From JBCBXA01 sp039816825 (GTDB lineage: Bacteria; Pseudomonadota; Alphaproteobacteria; Rhizobiales; Rhizobiaceae): a DNA stretch of 18,369 nucleotides. The position numbers and the translations under genes are program-made. Below the pieces are notes generated by a model. It did not search any database and had not been told where the DNA came from. It was given only the letters and a program-made list of their open reading frames with translations. The first letter of the stretch is position 1, and each line of letters opens with the position of its first letter. Where the stretch lies: the NCBI GenBank assembly GCA_039816825.1, contig JBCBXA010000052.1:1-18369 (forward strand). The letters are read 5' to 3'. Shown piece after piece: positions 1-6,900 of the stretch.

Positions 1-144
1 GTGACGCAGCCAGAAGTCTGGCAGAGTTGTTGGCGCAATGAGATTGGTCGTCCGCTGCCATCGTCGGGCCTCTTCCTCGAGGAGTTGGCAGCGCTCCAGC
101 GTTTCACGTGAAACACTCGCCAAACCCGGCGTGAAGTCAGCCAA
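1..144 (-). CDS. rsmG: 16S rRNA (guanine-N7) methyltransferase RsmG, N-terminal part (partial)
   Basis: Reading the minus strand from about 144 down to 1 gives an open frame with the N-terminal hallmarks of RsmG (GidB): a V-S-R-E-T segment followed by L-E-R-C-Q-L-L, a W-Q-R-T-T-N-L-I stretch and a D-F-W-L-R-H segment where the window ends. RsmG uses S-adenosylmethionine to methylate N7 of a guanine in the 16S rRNA 530 loop; the catalytic Rossmann domain lies outside the window. There is no ATG in frame. The frame is closed by a stop at 168-166, and the best start is TTG at 144-142, which overlaps the mnmG stop codon (139-137). TTG at 123-121 is the alternative. The mnmG-rsmG order is standard in this phylum, and parAB commonly follows. 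The codons for V-S-R-E-T are themselves a parS site. Identity is well supported, the start is not. Confidence 0.85.
   Translation of the reverse strand, partial: MADFTPGLASVSRETLERCQLLEEEARRWQRTTNLIAPTTLPDFWLRH
101..114. promoter_or_regulatory. parS: parS site 1 (ParB-binding centromere) inside rsmG
   Basis: GTTTCACGTGAAAC is a perfect 14-bp palindrome and matches the core of the widely conserved chromosomal parS consensus TGTTTCACGTGAAACA; the flanks here are C on the left and A on the right. It lies within the 5' coding part of rsmG, where it encodes V-S-R-E-T. ParB would nucleate here to form the partition complex near the origin. Site assignment is by exact sequence match; ParB itself is not in the window. 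Confidence 0.9.
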
Positions 145-2023
145 CCTTTCTTTCCCCTTCCGGCGTCACCGCCGAGCGCGAGAGAACTGAGATAAGCAGG
201 GTCAGCGCAGCTGGCGTCATTCCCTCCACACGGTTGGCCTGTCCAACTGTCTGAGGCCTTATGTAAGATAGGCGGTCCTGAAGTTCGCGAGACAGGCCCG
301 CGATCCGAGCATAGTCAAAATCATCCGGAATCCTGACGGCTTCACTCCGGCGAACAGACTCGGCATCTGCAGATTGCCGCTGAACGTAAACCGAATAGGT
401 GGCCTCGATCTCCAATTGCCGACGGATATCGTGGGGAGCCGTCGACCAGCTGGGCAACAAAGACTCGATGTCCGCCGAACCCACATTGGGGAAGGACAAA
501 ACCTGATAAAGGGAGCGTTTGGCACCATCATGGTTTACCTCAAGCCCAGCCCCTGCGAGATCGTGCGGCGAGCGCTTCTCTGACTCCAGTTCAGTTCGCC
601 AATGGGAAAGACTCATCATCTTCTCATCAAACGCATGCGCCCGTTCCCAAGACACCAGACCCAATTCAACACCCATCGGCGTGAGCCGCTGATCTGCATT
701 GTCGCAACGCAGCGACAAGCGATACTCCGCTCTCGATGTAAACATGCGATAGGGTTCTGATACGCCCCGACTGATCAGATCATCAATCATCACTCCGATG
801 TAAGCGGTCATCCGATCGAGTTCGAAGGGGGCAAGATCCAGGGCATGTGATGCGGCATTGGCGCCCGCCACCAAGCCTTGCGCCGCTGCCTCCTCATACC
901 CCGTCGTTCCATTGATCTGCCCTGCTAGGTAGAGGCCTTCACATGACCGAACCCGCAATTGGTGCGTCAGCTGCCGGGGCTCCACATAATCGTACTCAAT
1001 AGCATAGCCCCATTGCTGGATTTCCGCCTTCTCCAGCCCGGGAATAGTGGGCAAAAACGCATCCTGCACATCCCGCGGCAGCGATGTGGATATGCCGTTC
1101 GGATACACTGTATCGCTATCAAGCCCTTCCGGCTCAAGAAATATCTGATGGGATTCCTTGTCCTCGAACCTCACCACTTTGTCCTCAACGGACGGGCAAT
1201 AGCGGGGACCCGTTCCCGAGATGTTGCCGGAATGCATGGCCGACCGCGCCAGATTGGTGCGAATGATATGATGGGTCGCGCCATTGGTCCGCGTGATACC
1301 GCAAGCGATCTGAGGCGTTGTGATCTGACCGGTCAAAAACGAAAAGGGTACTGGCTCCTCATCGGCATGCTGTAGCTCGACAGCATCCCAGTCGATGGAG
1401 CTCCGCCGGAGCCTTGCCGGCGTGCCAGTTTTCAACCGTCCAGTCTCAAGACCCAGACCCGCGATCTGTTCCGCGAGCCGTATGGACGCCGGATCTCCCA
1501 CGCGACCGGCTGTGGTGACCTCGTCACCGATATGGATAGCGCCACGCAGAAAAGTGCCAGCCGTAACAACAACAGCCCGGGAAATCAGCTTGGCATCATC
1601 TGACAAGATGACGCCGGAGCAGACGCCGGTCTCAACCCCTAGGAGCCCGGTCACTTCGGACTCGATTACCTCGAGATTGGCGGTGCTGTCCACAGCCTGA
1701 AGCACCGCCTTTCGATAAAGCTCACGATCAGCCTGTGTTCTGGGGCCTTGTACCGCCGCGCCCTTGCGCCGGTTCAACAAACGAAACTGTATGCCCGCCT
1801 TATCCGCAGCTCGACCCATGATGCCGTCGAGCGCGTCCACTTCGCGCACGAGATGGCCCTTGCCCAGGCCGCCAATGGCGGGATTGCAGGACATCACGCC
1901 GATGCTGCTGCGCCTATGGGTCACCAGCGCCGTTCTGGCACCGCGCCGTGCAGAGGCCGCTGCAGCTTCCACGCCTGCATGACCACCGCCGATAACGATG
2001 ACGTCGTATTGTTTCATGCTCAT
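137..2023 (-). CDS. mnmG: tRNA uridine-5-carboxymethylaminomethyl modification enzyme MnmG (GidA)
   Basis: The 628-residue product has the usual length for MnmG (about 630). With MnmE it installs the 5-carboxymethylaminomethyl group on wobble U34 of certain tRNAs, using FAD, NADH, glycine or ammonium and a methylene-tetrahydrofolate carbon. Visible hallmarks are the FAD dinucleotide motif GGGHAG at residues 12-17, C-N-P-A-I-G-G at 46-52, G-P-R-Y-C-P-S at 272-278 (both conserved cysteines present), and the F-T-S-R-A-E-Y-R-L segment near residue 430. It lies 26 bp downstream of mnmE on the same strand, and its stop overlaps the start of rsmG. The start could be Met1 (2023) or Met3 (2017); neither has a strong ribosome binding site. 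The mnmE-mnmG gap holds a second parS. No truncation or frameshift was seen. Confidence 0.97.
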   Translation of the reverse strand: MSMKQYDVIVIGGGHAGVEAAAASARRGARTALVTHRRSSIGVMSCNPAIGGLGKGHLVREVDALDGIMGRAADKAGIQFRLLNRRKGAAVQGPRTQADRELYRKAVLQAVDSTANLEVIESEVTGLLGVETGVCSGVILSDDAKLISRAVVVTAGTFLRGAIHIGDEVTTAGRVGDPASIRLAEQIAGLGLETGRLKTGTPARLRRSSIDWDAVELQHADEEPVPFSFLTGQITTPQIACGITRTNGATHHIIRTNLARSAMHSGNISGTGPRYCPSVEDKVVRFEDKESHQIFLEPEGLDSDTVYPNGISTSLPRDVQDAFLPTIPGLEKAEIQQWGYAIEYDYVEPRQLTHQLRVRSCEGLYLAGQINGTTGYEEAAAQGLVAGANAASHALDLAPFELDRMTAYIGVMIDDLISRGVSEPYRMFTSRAEYRLSLRCDNADQRLTPMGVELGLVSWERAHAFDEKMMSLSHWRTELESEKRSPHDLAGAGLEVNHDGAKRSLYQVLSFPNVGSADIESLLPSWSTAPHDIRRQLEIEATYSVYVQRQSADAESVRRSEAVRIPDDFDYARIAGLSRELQDRLSYIRPQTVGQANRVEGMTPAALTLLISVLSRSAVTPEGERKVG

Positions 2024-2036
2024 GGCTCAACCCGCA

Positions 2037-2052
2037 TGTTTCACGTGAATCA
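2037..2052. promoter_or_regulatory. parS: parS site 2 (ParB-binding) at the mnmE stop codon
   Basis: TGTTTCACGTGAATCA matches 15 of 16 positions of the consensus TGTTTCACGTGAAACA; the single difference is A to T in the right arm. It fills most of the short mnmE-mnmG gap, and its last three bases are the mnmE stop codon read on the minus strand. It lies about 1.9 kb from parS site 1. The assignment is by sequence match only; the mismatch may lower ParB affinity. Confidence 0.82.
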
Positions 2053-3354
2053 TTTGCCTATGCAAAAACCCTGAAACACACGATCCAGGATTTCTTCGGG
2101 GTCAACGCGCCCAGTAAGTCGCCCAACTGCTTGTGCGCACATTCTTAAGTGCTCTGCCCGAATATCATGTTCAAGGCCTAGTTGCGACGACTTCTCCAAC
2201 GCGTCTCGCGCTTCCGTCAAACTCGCCCTATGGCGCTCCCGGTTAATCAGCGCGCCTTCGACCGTTGGCACGCGCTGCAAGTTCTCCGAAATCACCGACA
2301 ATACGTCACGAACACCTTCCAATGTCGTGCTGGACACTCGGACGTCCGGCGTCGCCTGCTCCCTGGTATGCGGTTCAACCAAGTCCGCTTTGGTCAGAAC
2401 CCGAAGCACGTTGGGATGCTCGATCTCTACCTCGGGGATATCAGCACAGCTTAACAAAAGCACGAGGTCGGCGCTCTGACTGGCGAGCAACGACCGGCGA
2501 ATACCTTCCTTCTCCGCTATGCCGTCTGCGTCGCGAATTCCGGCCGTATCGCTTAAGCGGACAAGAAAACCGTCAACGTCCAACTCGACTTCGATCAGGT
2601 CCCGAGTTGTTCCTTCCTCGTCGGTCACGATGGCTCTATCAGACCCGGACAACGCGTTGAGGAGCGAAGACTTGCCAACATTGGGTCGTCCAATCAGAGC
2701 AACTCTATAGCCGTCGCGGATAATCCGCCCGGTATTGAACGTCTGAAGAATCTCATCAAAGCTCTGAGCGAGATCCCTCAGCGGTTCAGAAATGACCGAT
2801 AAGCCATCTTCCGGCACATCTTCCTCGTCTGCAAATTCAAGGGATGCTTCGAGGACGGCGAGAACCTGCAAAACGTCGTTCCGTAGAACCTCCAGGGCAT
2901 TTCCAAGACGTCCGTCCGATTGCTCGACCGCATACCGCCTCTGCTGCTCCGTCTCCGCTGTCAGAAGGTCACCCAAACCCTCCACAGCCGTGAGATCCAT
3001 CTTACCGTTCTCGAACGCCTGCCGGGTGAACTCTCCGGCTACAGCTGGCCGACAACCTGGCTGTGAAGCCAGTACCGACAAGACTCGTGATACGACGGCA
3101 CGGCTGCCGTGAAGTTGAAGCTCAACAACGTCTTCACCGGTAAAGCTGGCGGGCCCGACAAACAGCAACGCCAGGCAGCGATCAAGCGTGTCGCCAGTCT
3201 CGGGATCAAGCAAAGATATGAGCGACGCCTGCCGAACATCAGGGGCGTCTGCTGAGAACAGTTGAAAAACGTCTCGAGCCTGGGGCCCGGAGATACGGAC
3301 GACGGCTACACCGCTGGGCAAGGCTCCGCTGGAAAGCGAGAAAATCGTGTCCAA
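2050..3354 (-). CDS. mnmE: tRNA modification GTPase MnmE (TrmE)
   Basis: This 434-residue protein (the E. coli family member has 454) is the GTPase partner of MnmG in wobble-uridine modification. The N-terminal tetrahydrofolate-binding domain covers about residues 1-115. A helical domain follows, interrupted by an inserted G domain: G1 GRPNVGKSS at 222-230, G2 E-G-T-T-R-D at 247-252, G3 D-T-A-G at 269-272 and G4 T-K-A-D at 321-324 (the usual N-K-x-D with Thr in the first position). The protein ends in F-C-I-G-K, the conserved C-terminal C-x-G-K motif whose cysteine is needed for modification. It sits 27 bp downstream of rho and 26 bp upstream of mnmG, all on the minus strand, so rho read-through or a local promoter could serve both. 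Its stop codon is part of a parS site. Confidence 0.97.
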   Translation of the reverse strand: MDTIFSLSSGALPSGVAVVRISGPQARDVFQLFSADAPDVRQASLISLLDPETGDTLDRCLALLFVGPASFTGEDVVELQLHGSRAVVSRVLSVLASQPGCRPAVAGEFTRQAFENGKMDLTAVEGLGDLLTAETEQQRRYAVEQSDGRLGNALEVLRNDVLQVLAVLEASLEFADEEDVPEDGLSVISEPLRDLAQSFDEILQTFNTGRIIRDGYRVALIGRPNVGKSSLLNALSGSDRAIVTDEEGTTRDLIEVELDVDGFLVRLSDTAGIRDADGIAEKEGIRRSLLASQSADLVLLLSCADIPEVEIEHPNVLRVLTKADLVEPHTREQATPDVRVSSTTLEGVRDVLSVISENLQRVPTVEGALINRERHRASLTEARDALEKSSQLGLEHDIRAEHLRMCAQAVGRLTGRVDPEEILDRVFQGFCIGK

Positions 3355-3381
3355 CAGCGCCTCCTGCCTGGGGTCAGGACC

Positions 3382-4659
3382 CTAAGTGTTCATGGAGTCA
3401 AAGAAGTCGTCGTTGGTCTTTGTCTGGCGGAGCTTATCGATCAGGAACTCAATTGCATCGACCGAGCTCATGGGCGAGAGAATGCGGCGCAGAACATAAA
3501 CCTTCTGGAGGTTGTTCTTGTCGACAAGCAGGTCCTCTTTGCGGGTGCCTGACTTCATGATGTCAATGGCCGGGAAGGTGCGTTTATCAGCGACCTTGCG
3601 GTCCAAGACGATTTCAGAGTTACCCGTACCCTTGAACTCCTCGAAGATCACCTCGTCCATGCGGCTGCCTGTGTCGATCAGGGCCGTTGCGATGATGGTC
3701 AGTGAACCGCCTTCCTCGATATTCCGCGCCGCACCGAAGAAGCGCTTCGGGCGCTGAAGGGCGTTGGCATCCACACCACCGGTCAGAACCTTACCGGAGG
3801 ATGGAACAACAGTGTTGTATGCGCGGCCAAGACGCGTGATCGAGTCCAATAGAATGACCACATCACGACCATGCTCAACGAGTCGTTTGGCTTTTTCTAT
3901 AACCATTTCAGCTACTTGCACGTGCCTGGTTGCTGGTTCGTCAAAGGTAGAGGCCACCACCTCGCCGCGCACGGAACGCTGCATGTCCGTCACTTCCTCT
4001 GGCCGCTCATCGATGAGAAGGACGATCAGGTAGCTTTCTGGATGATTGTGACTGATGGAATGCGCCACATTCTGCAGCATCTGAGTTTTACCGGTGCGCG
4101 GTGGCGCCACGATCAAACCGCGTTGCCCTTTGCCCAGCGGGGCAACCAGATCAACGACACGCGGTGTGAGATCTTTCGTCTTCTCATCCACGATTTCCAT
4201 CTTGAACCGCTCTTCGGGATAAAGCGGTGTCAAATTGTCGAAATGGATCTTGTGTTTGATCTTCTCAGGATCTTCGAAATTGATGCTGGAGACCTTCAGA
4301 AGTGCAAAATAACGCTCTCCCTCTTTCGGGCTCCGGATCGGACCTTCGACCGTGTCACCGGTGCGAAGAGAAAAACGGCGAATCTGCGAAGGGGAAATGT
4401 AAATGTCATCCGGGCCGGGCAGATAGTTTGCCGATGCCGATCTCAGAAATGCAAAGCCATCGGGCAGCACTTCAACAACGCCCTCGCCAACGATCTCAAC
4501 ATCCTGATCGGCAAGGCTCTTGAGGATCGCAAACATCAGTTCCTGCTTGCGCAGGGTCGATGCGTTCTCGACCTCATTGGCCTCCGCAAAAGCGATCAGG
4601 TCGGTCGGGCTCTTGGACTTCAAGTCCTGGAGTTTCATAAATTCCATGCGGAACGCCAT
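3382..4659 (-). CDS. rho: Transcription termination factor Rho
   Basis: Rho is a homohexameric RNA-dependent ATPase that ends transcription at unstructured C-rich RNA. The 425-residue product has an N-terminal helical region (about 8-50), an OB-fold RNA-binding part beginning near V-V-E-V-L-P-D-G-F-A-F-L (61-72), Walker A with P-P-R-T-G-K-T at 186-192, Walker B L-L-D-S around 270-273 (Asp272), and the Q-loop S-G-K-V-L-T-G-G-V-D-A-N-A-L at 288-301. It lacks the long insertions of actinobacterial Rho. Start choice is uncertain: ATG codons lie at 4659, 4647 and 4638, and the one at 4638 has a GGA about six bases upstream, so the protein may be seven residues shorter. The gene is separated from hemJ by 143 bp that contain a promoter candidate and two inverted repeats. 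Rho commonly autoregulates through its leader; that is family knowledge, not shown here. Confidence 0.97.
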   Translation of the reverse strand: MAFRMEFMKLQDLKSKSPTDLIAFAEANEVENASTLRKQELMFAILKSLADQDVEIVGEGVVEVLPDGFAFLRSASANYLPGPDDIYISPSQIRRFSLRTGDTVEGPIRSPKEGERYFALLKVSSINFEDPEKIKHKIHFDNLTPLYPEERFKMEIVDEKTKDLTPRVVDLVAPLGKGQRGLIVAPPRTGKTQMLQNVAHSISHNHPESYLIVLLIDERPEEVTDMQRSVRGEVVASTFDEPATRHVQVAEMVIEKAKRLVEHGRDVVILLDSITRLGRAYNTVVPSSGKVLTGGVDANALQRPKRFFGAARNIEEGGSLTIIATALIDTGSRMDEVIFEEFKGTGNSEIVLDRKVADKRTFPAIDIMKSGTRKEDLLVDKNNLQKVYVLRRILSPMSSVDAIEFLIDKLRQTKTNDDFFDSMNT

Positions 4660-4802
4660 TCTGAGAGTCGCGCGCCTTTACAGCGCATGGGCGACATAAA
4701 ACTTGGGAAATGAGGTGCAGGCAAAGCCACAATTCACCTCGAGAGACATCGGGTGCTTACACGGGACTTGTGGCGATCACAAGACATGCACCGACCGGGC
4801 GA
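4660..4802 (-). promoter_or_regulatory. hemJ-rho intergenic region with a candidate rho promoter and two inverted repeats
   Basis: This is the only sizeable gap in the left arm. On the minus strand, TTGCCT and TTTTAT are separated by exactly 17 bases (plus coordinates 4724-4719 and 4701-4696), a plausible sigma-70-type promoter. It would give a leader of roughly 30-50 bases before rho. Two inverted repeats are present: CTTGTG-N5-CACAAG at 4767-4783, and GAGGTG...CACCTC at 4712-4740 with a small inner GGC-AAA-GCC. The first could belong to hemJ 3' processing or be an operator; the second overlaps the proposed -35 element. No T-tract follows either repeat, so an intrinsic terminator is not indicated. 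Confidence 0.35.
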
Positions 4803-5336
4803 TCAAAAAGGCTTCACGATCACCATCACAACAACAAGGATCAGCAGCAGTGTGGGCACCTCGTTCATGATCCGCCAGCCATTCGGCGAACGCACAGGGT
4901 GTCCCGCAGCCAGCTTCTTACGGGCGCCGGCAAGATAGAAATGAAAAACGGTCAATCCGAGGACTGCGGCCAGCTTCACCCAAAACCAGCCGGAGATCCC
5001 CGCAAATCCAATCAAGGCCAGTCCGGCAATCCAGCTGACCAGCATGGCAGGTGTCGCAATGACCTTGATCAGACGCACTTCCATGACCTCCAACATCGAC
5101 GCTCGGCTCTCCCCATCAATGCCAAGCTCAAGTGCTTCGGAGTGATACACGTAAAGCCGCGGCAAGTAGAGCAGCCCAACCATCCATGAAATCACAGCAA
5201 TGACGTGCACTGCCTTGACCCAGACTGGCCAGTTAGAGCCATCAAAGACCGCGATTGCAACGATGACAGCCAGAACGACAGCAGCAAAAATCCCAGCACT
5301 TCGTCCAGCTTTTGCCGGCTTTGCGCCCACGCTCAT
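4803..5336 (-). CDS. hemJ: Protoporphyrinogen IX oxidase HemJ, integral membrane protein
   Basis: HemJ oxidises protoporphyrinogen IX to protoporphyrin IX, the penultimate step of haem synthesis, in many bacteria that lack HemG and HemY. The 177-residue product carries the family signature W-V-K-A-V-H-V-I-A-V-I-S-W-M near 39-52, continuing to L-P-R-L-Y-V-Y-H at 58-65, plus a conserved lysine in W-V-K-L at 119-122 and N-E-V-P at 158-161. Hydrophobic segments at about 14-31, 41-60, 93-112, 118-137 and 160-175 suggest a multi-pass inner-membrane protein. The N-terminus before the first hydrophobic stretch is short and basic. It begins 3 bp after the hemE stop on the same strand, so the two haem genes are almost certainly co-transcribed. 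The assignment rests on motif recognition; the older family name is UPF0093. Confidence 0.92.
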   Translation of the reverse strand: MSVGAKPAKAGRSAGIFAAVVLAVIVAIAVFDGSNWPVWVKAVHVIAVISWMVGLLYLPRLYVYHSEALELGIDGESRASMLEVMEVRLIKVIATPAMLVSWIAGLALIGFAGISGWFWVKLAAVLGLTVFHFYLAGARKKLAAGHPVRSPNGWRIMNEVPTLLLILVVVMVIVKPF

Positions 5337-5339
5337 TCT

Positions 5340-6377
5340 TTAGCGATCCCGAACCAATGTCATGAGCTCTTCCACGTGCGCAATGGGCACATCCGGGGTG
5401 ATACCATGCCCTAGATTGAAGATAAGCGGGCCTTCAGAGAGATTTTGCATGATGCGATCCACCCCTTCACGCAGCGCATCACCACCGATCAGCAACCGCA
5501 TCGGATCCAGATTTCCCTGCACCGGCGCATCCTTCTGAAGCGCCTTGGCCTGATCCCACGAAACAGCCCAATCAAGACCCAAACAATCCACGCCTGCCGC
5601 TTCACGATATCCTGCATAAAGCGACCCGGCACCCTTCGGAAAACCTATGATCTTGGCTTCCGGACGCGCGGCGCGAACGCGATCGGTCAATCGCCGAACG
5701 GGGGCAATACAGCACTCTTCAAACGACGCAGCATCAAGCACGCTTGCCCATGAATCGAAAACCTGAACGGCATCAGCACCTGCATCAATCTGTGCGATGA
5801 GATAATCAGCACTGACATCTGCCAACAGGTTGAGCAGTCTTATGAAGCTGTCCCGATCACGATAGTAGAACTGGCGCGCTGGGCCTTGATCCGGCGTTCC
5901 ACGACCGGCGATCATGTAAGTGGCGACCGTCCAAGGGGCACCACAAAAACCAAGCAAAGCCTTGTCATCGGCCAGCGCAGACCGAATTCGTGTGACTGTC
6001 TCCATCACTGGCGAAAGATGTGAGACCACACCCTCGCGAAGGTTCTCCAGCGCTTCGATGCCGGCCACATCGATCGGCGTCATCCTCGGGCCCTCGCCCT
6101 TCACGAAATGAACACCTCTATCGAGCGCATCTGGTATCACCAGAATGTCCGAGAACAGGATAGCAGCATCGAAATCAAAGCGCCGGATTGGCTGCATGGT
6201 CACTTCGCAAGCCAGTTCTGGATTGTAGCAAAGATCGAGAAAGCTGCCTGCTTCCTCGCGCGTCCGGAGATATTCTGGCAGATATCGCCCTGCCTGGCGC
6301 ATCAGCCACATGGGCGGCACGTCGTGGACTTTGCCCTCCAGCACGTCCAGCAGTTTGGATTTGCGAACCTGCGCCAT
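5340..6377 (-). CDS. hemE: Uroporphyrinogen decarboxylase HemE
   Basis: HemE decarboxylates the four acetate side chains of uroporphyrinogen III to give coproporphyrinogen III in the cytoplasm, without a cofactor. From the ATG at 6377 the product is 345 residues, normal for the family. Diagnostic segments are M-R-Q-A-G-R-Y-L-P-E-Y at 26-36 (substrate-binding arginines), F-S-D-I-L-V at 75-80 with the catalytic-site aspartate at 77, G-A-P-W-T-V-A-T-Y at 146-154, and L-G-H-G-I near the C-terminus. In-frame alternative starts are GTG at 6386 and TTG at 6398. I chose ATG because the family N-terminus fits and a GGAGAG lies just upstream. It is the first gene of the leftward arm, and its promoter must lie inside the oriC block, as described for Caulobacter. 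HemJ follows within 3 bp. Confidence 0.96.
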   Translation of the reverse strand: MAQVRKSKLLDVLEGKVHDVPPMWLMRQAGRYLPEYLRTREEAGSFLDLCYNPELACEVTMQPIRRFDFDAAILFSDILVIPDALDRGVHFVKGEGPRMTPIDVAGIEALENLREGVVSHLSPVMETVTRIRSALADDKALLGFCGAPWTVATYMIAGRGTPDQGPARQFYYRDRDSFIRLLNLLADVSADYLIAQIDAGADAVQVFDSWASVLDAASFEECCIAPVRRLTDRVRAARPEAKIIGFPKGAGSLYAGYREAAGVDCLGLDWAVSWDQAKALQKDAPVQGNLDPMRLLIGGDALREGVDRIMQNLSEGPLIFNLGHGITPDVPIAHVEELMTLVRDR

Positions 6378-6418
6378 TCTCTCCACATCCCTTCTCAATA
6401 AAGAAAACGCCGTAGGCG

Positions 6419-6433
6419 GATGATGATGATGAT
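6419..6433 (+). repeat. (GAT)5 trinucleotide repeat at the hemE side of oriC
   Basis: Five perfect GAT units lie directly before the DnaA-box-like sequence at 6438-6446 and upstream of hemE. It could be a neutral microsatellite or part of the origin. DnaA-trio elements are also trinucleotide runs next to DnaA boxes, but they read as TAG/TAA 5' to 3', which this run does not, so I do not call it one. Confidence 0.6.
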
Positions 6434-6520
6434 TGCCTGTGGTTTATGAGGAGAACTGCGTGTCCACAACCGTGGGCAGAGTTGTGATTTTTCCACTCGA
6501 AATACGTAAATCCTTCACAC

Positions 6521-6529
6521 TGTGCATAA
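6521..6529 (-). promoter_or_regulatory. Best DnaA box in oriC
   Basis: TGTGCATAA is the reverse complement of TTATGCACA and fits the relaxed consensus TTATNCACA at every position. It sits in the most A+T-rich part of the origin block and is the strongest DnaA box in the window. Confidence 0.75.
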
Positions 6530-6741
6530 GAGTGGGGAGAACCGCATCACGCGATGATTTCATTGCTCTTTTCGAAACAAGCATTCCCTCTCAGTATCCA
6601 ACAAGCCTTAGCACTGAGCTGTTCTCCACATTCATGCACAGCGTTTATCACCGCGCTGTGGATTGCATAAAAGCTGCGGTCTGCGGGATCATTTCTCCAC
6701 ATCGCCAAAACCCCGCCATCGACCCCGATGATCTTCAGCGT

Positions 6742-6804
6742 GATTCACACACCGCCAAGAAAATCGTTCACAAACTGGCTCCCAGACTCGACTCATCGAG
6801 AATC
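6742..6804. promoter_or_regulatory. Cluster of four GANTC (CcrM methylation) sites
   Basis: GATTC at 6742-6746, GACTC at 6785-6789, GACTC at 6790-6794 and GAATC at 6800-6804 lie within 63 bp on the maf side of oriC. The middle two abut and the last is five bases further on. CcrM methylates the adenine of GANTC in most alphaproteobacteria, and methylation state is linked to the cell cycle. The sites are seen directly; their methylation and role here are inferred. Confidence 0.65.
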
Positions 6805-6900
6805 ACGCCCCGAACCACAGCTGCGAAACCGCCGCTGGTCACAACGGGCGTCTAAGGCTAAGGCTCTCTTGCACCTGATGCCGGAGATGCCCAGAGATGC

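Larger units (their letters stand above)
6378..6900. other. oriC: Probable chromosomal replication origin (oriC)
   Basis: No convincing gene occupies the 523 bp between divergent hemE and maf, the standard origin location in several alphaproteobacteria. It contains nine sequences resembling the DnaA box TTATNCACA. Plus-strand copies are at 6379-6387 (CTCTCCACA), 6460-6468 (GTGTCCACA), 6622-6630 and 6693-6701 (both TTCTCCACA), 6632-6640 (TCATGCACA) and 6741-6749 (TGATTCACA). Minus-strand copies are at 6438-6446, 6521-6529 and 6657-6665. The box at 6521-6529, TGTGCATAA, is a full match to TTATNCACA; the others deviate by one or two positions. Four GANTC sites lie at 6742-6804. A relatively A+T-rich stretch at about 6481-6610 could unwind. 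Transcription diverges from this block on both sides and parS sites flank it. I found no TTAA, so the canonical CtrA site TTAA-N7-TTAA known in Caulobacter is absent. The exact limits are not defined. Confidence 0.85.

Noticed and set aside
374..1982. Several plus-strand open frames across mnmG
   Set aside because: They are antisense to a clearly conserved gene and show no recognisable protein features.
3871..4713. 280-codon plus-strand open frame opposite rho
   Set aside because: Lies antisense to rho, whose motifs are intact; its translation shows no family features, and long antisense frames are common in G+C-rich coding DNA.
5373..5381. CACGTG at 5375 in hemE as a fourth parS
   Set aside because: The flanks (TC-CACGTG-CG) do not match the parS arms. 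The CACGTG copies near 3919 and 16597 fail for the same reason.
6852..6863. CTAAGG direct repeat before maf
   Set aside because: Only two six-base units; likely chance, with no promoter-like context.
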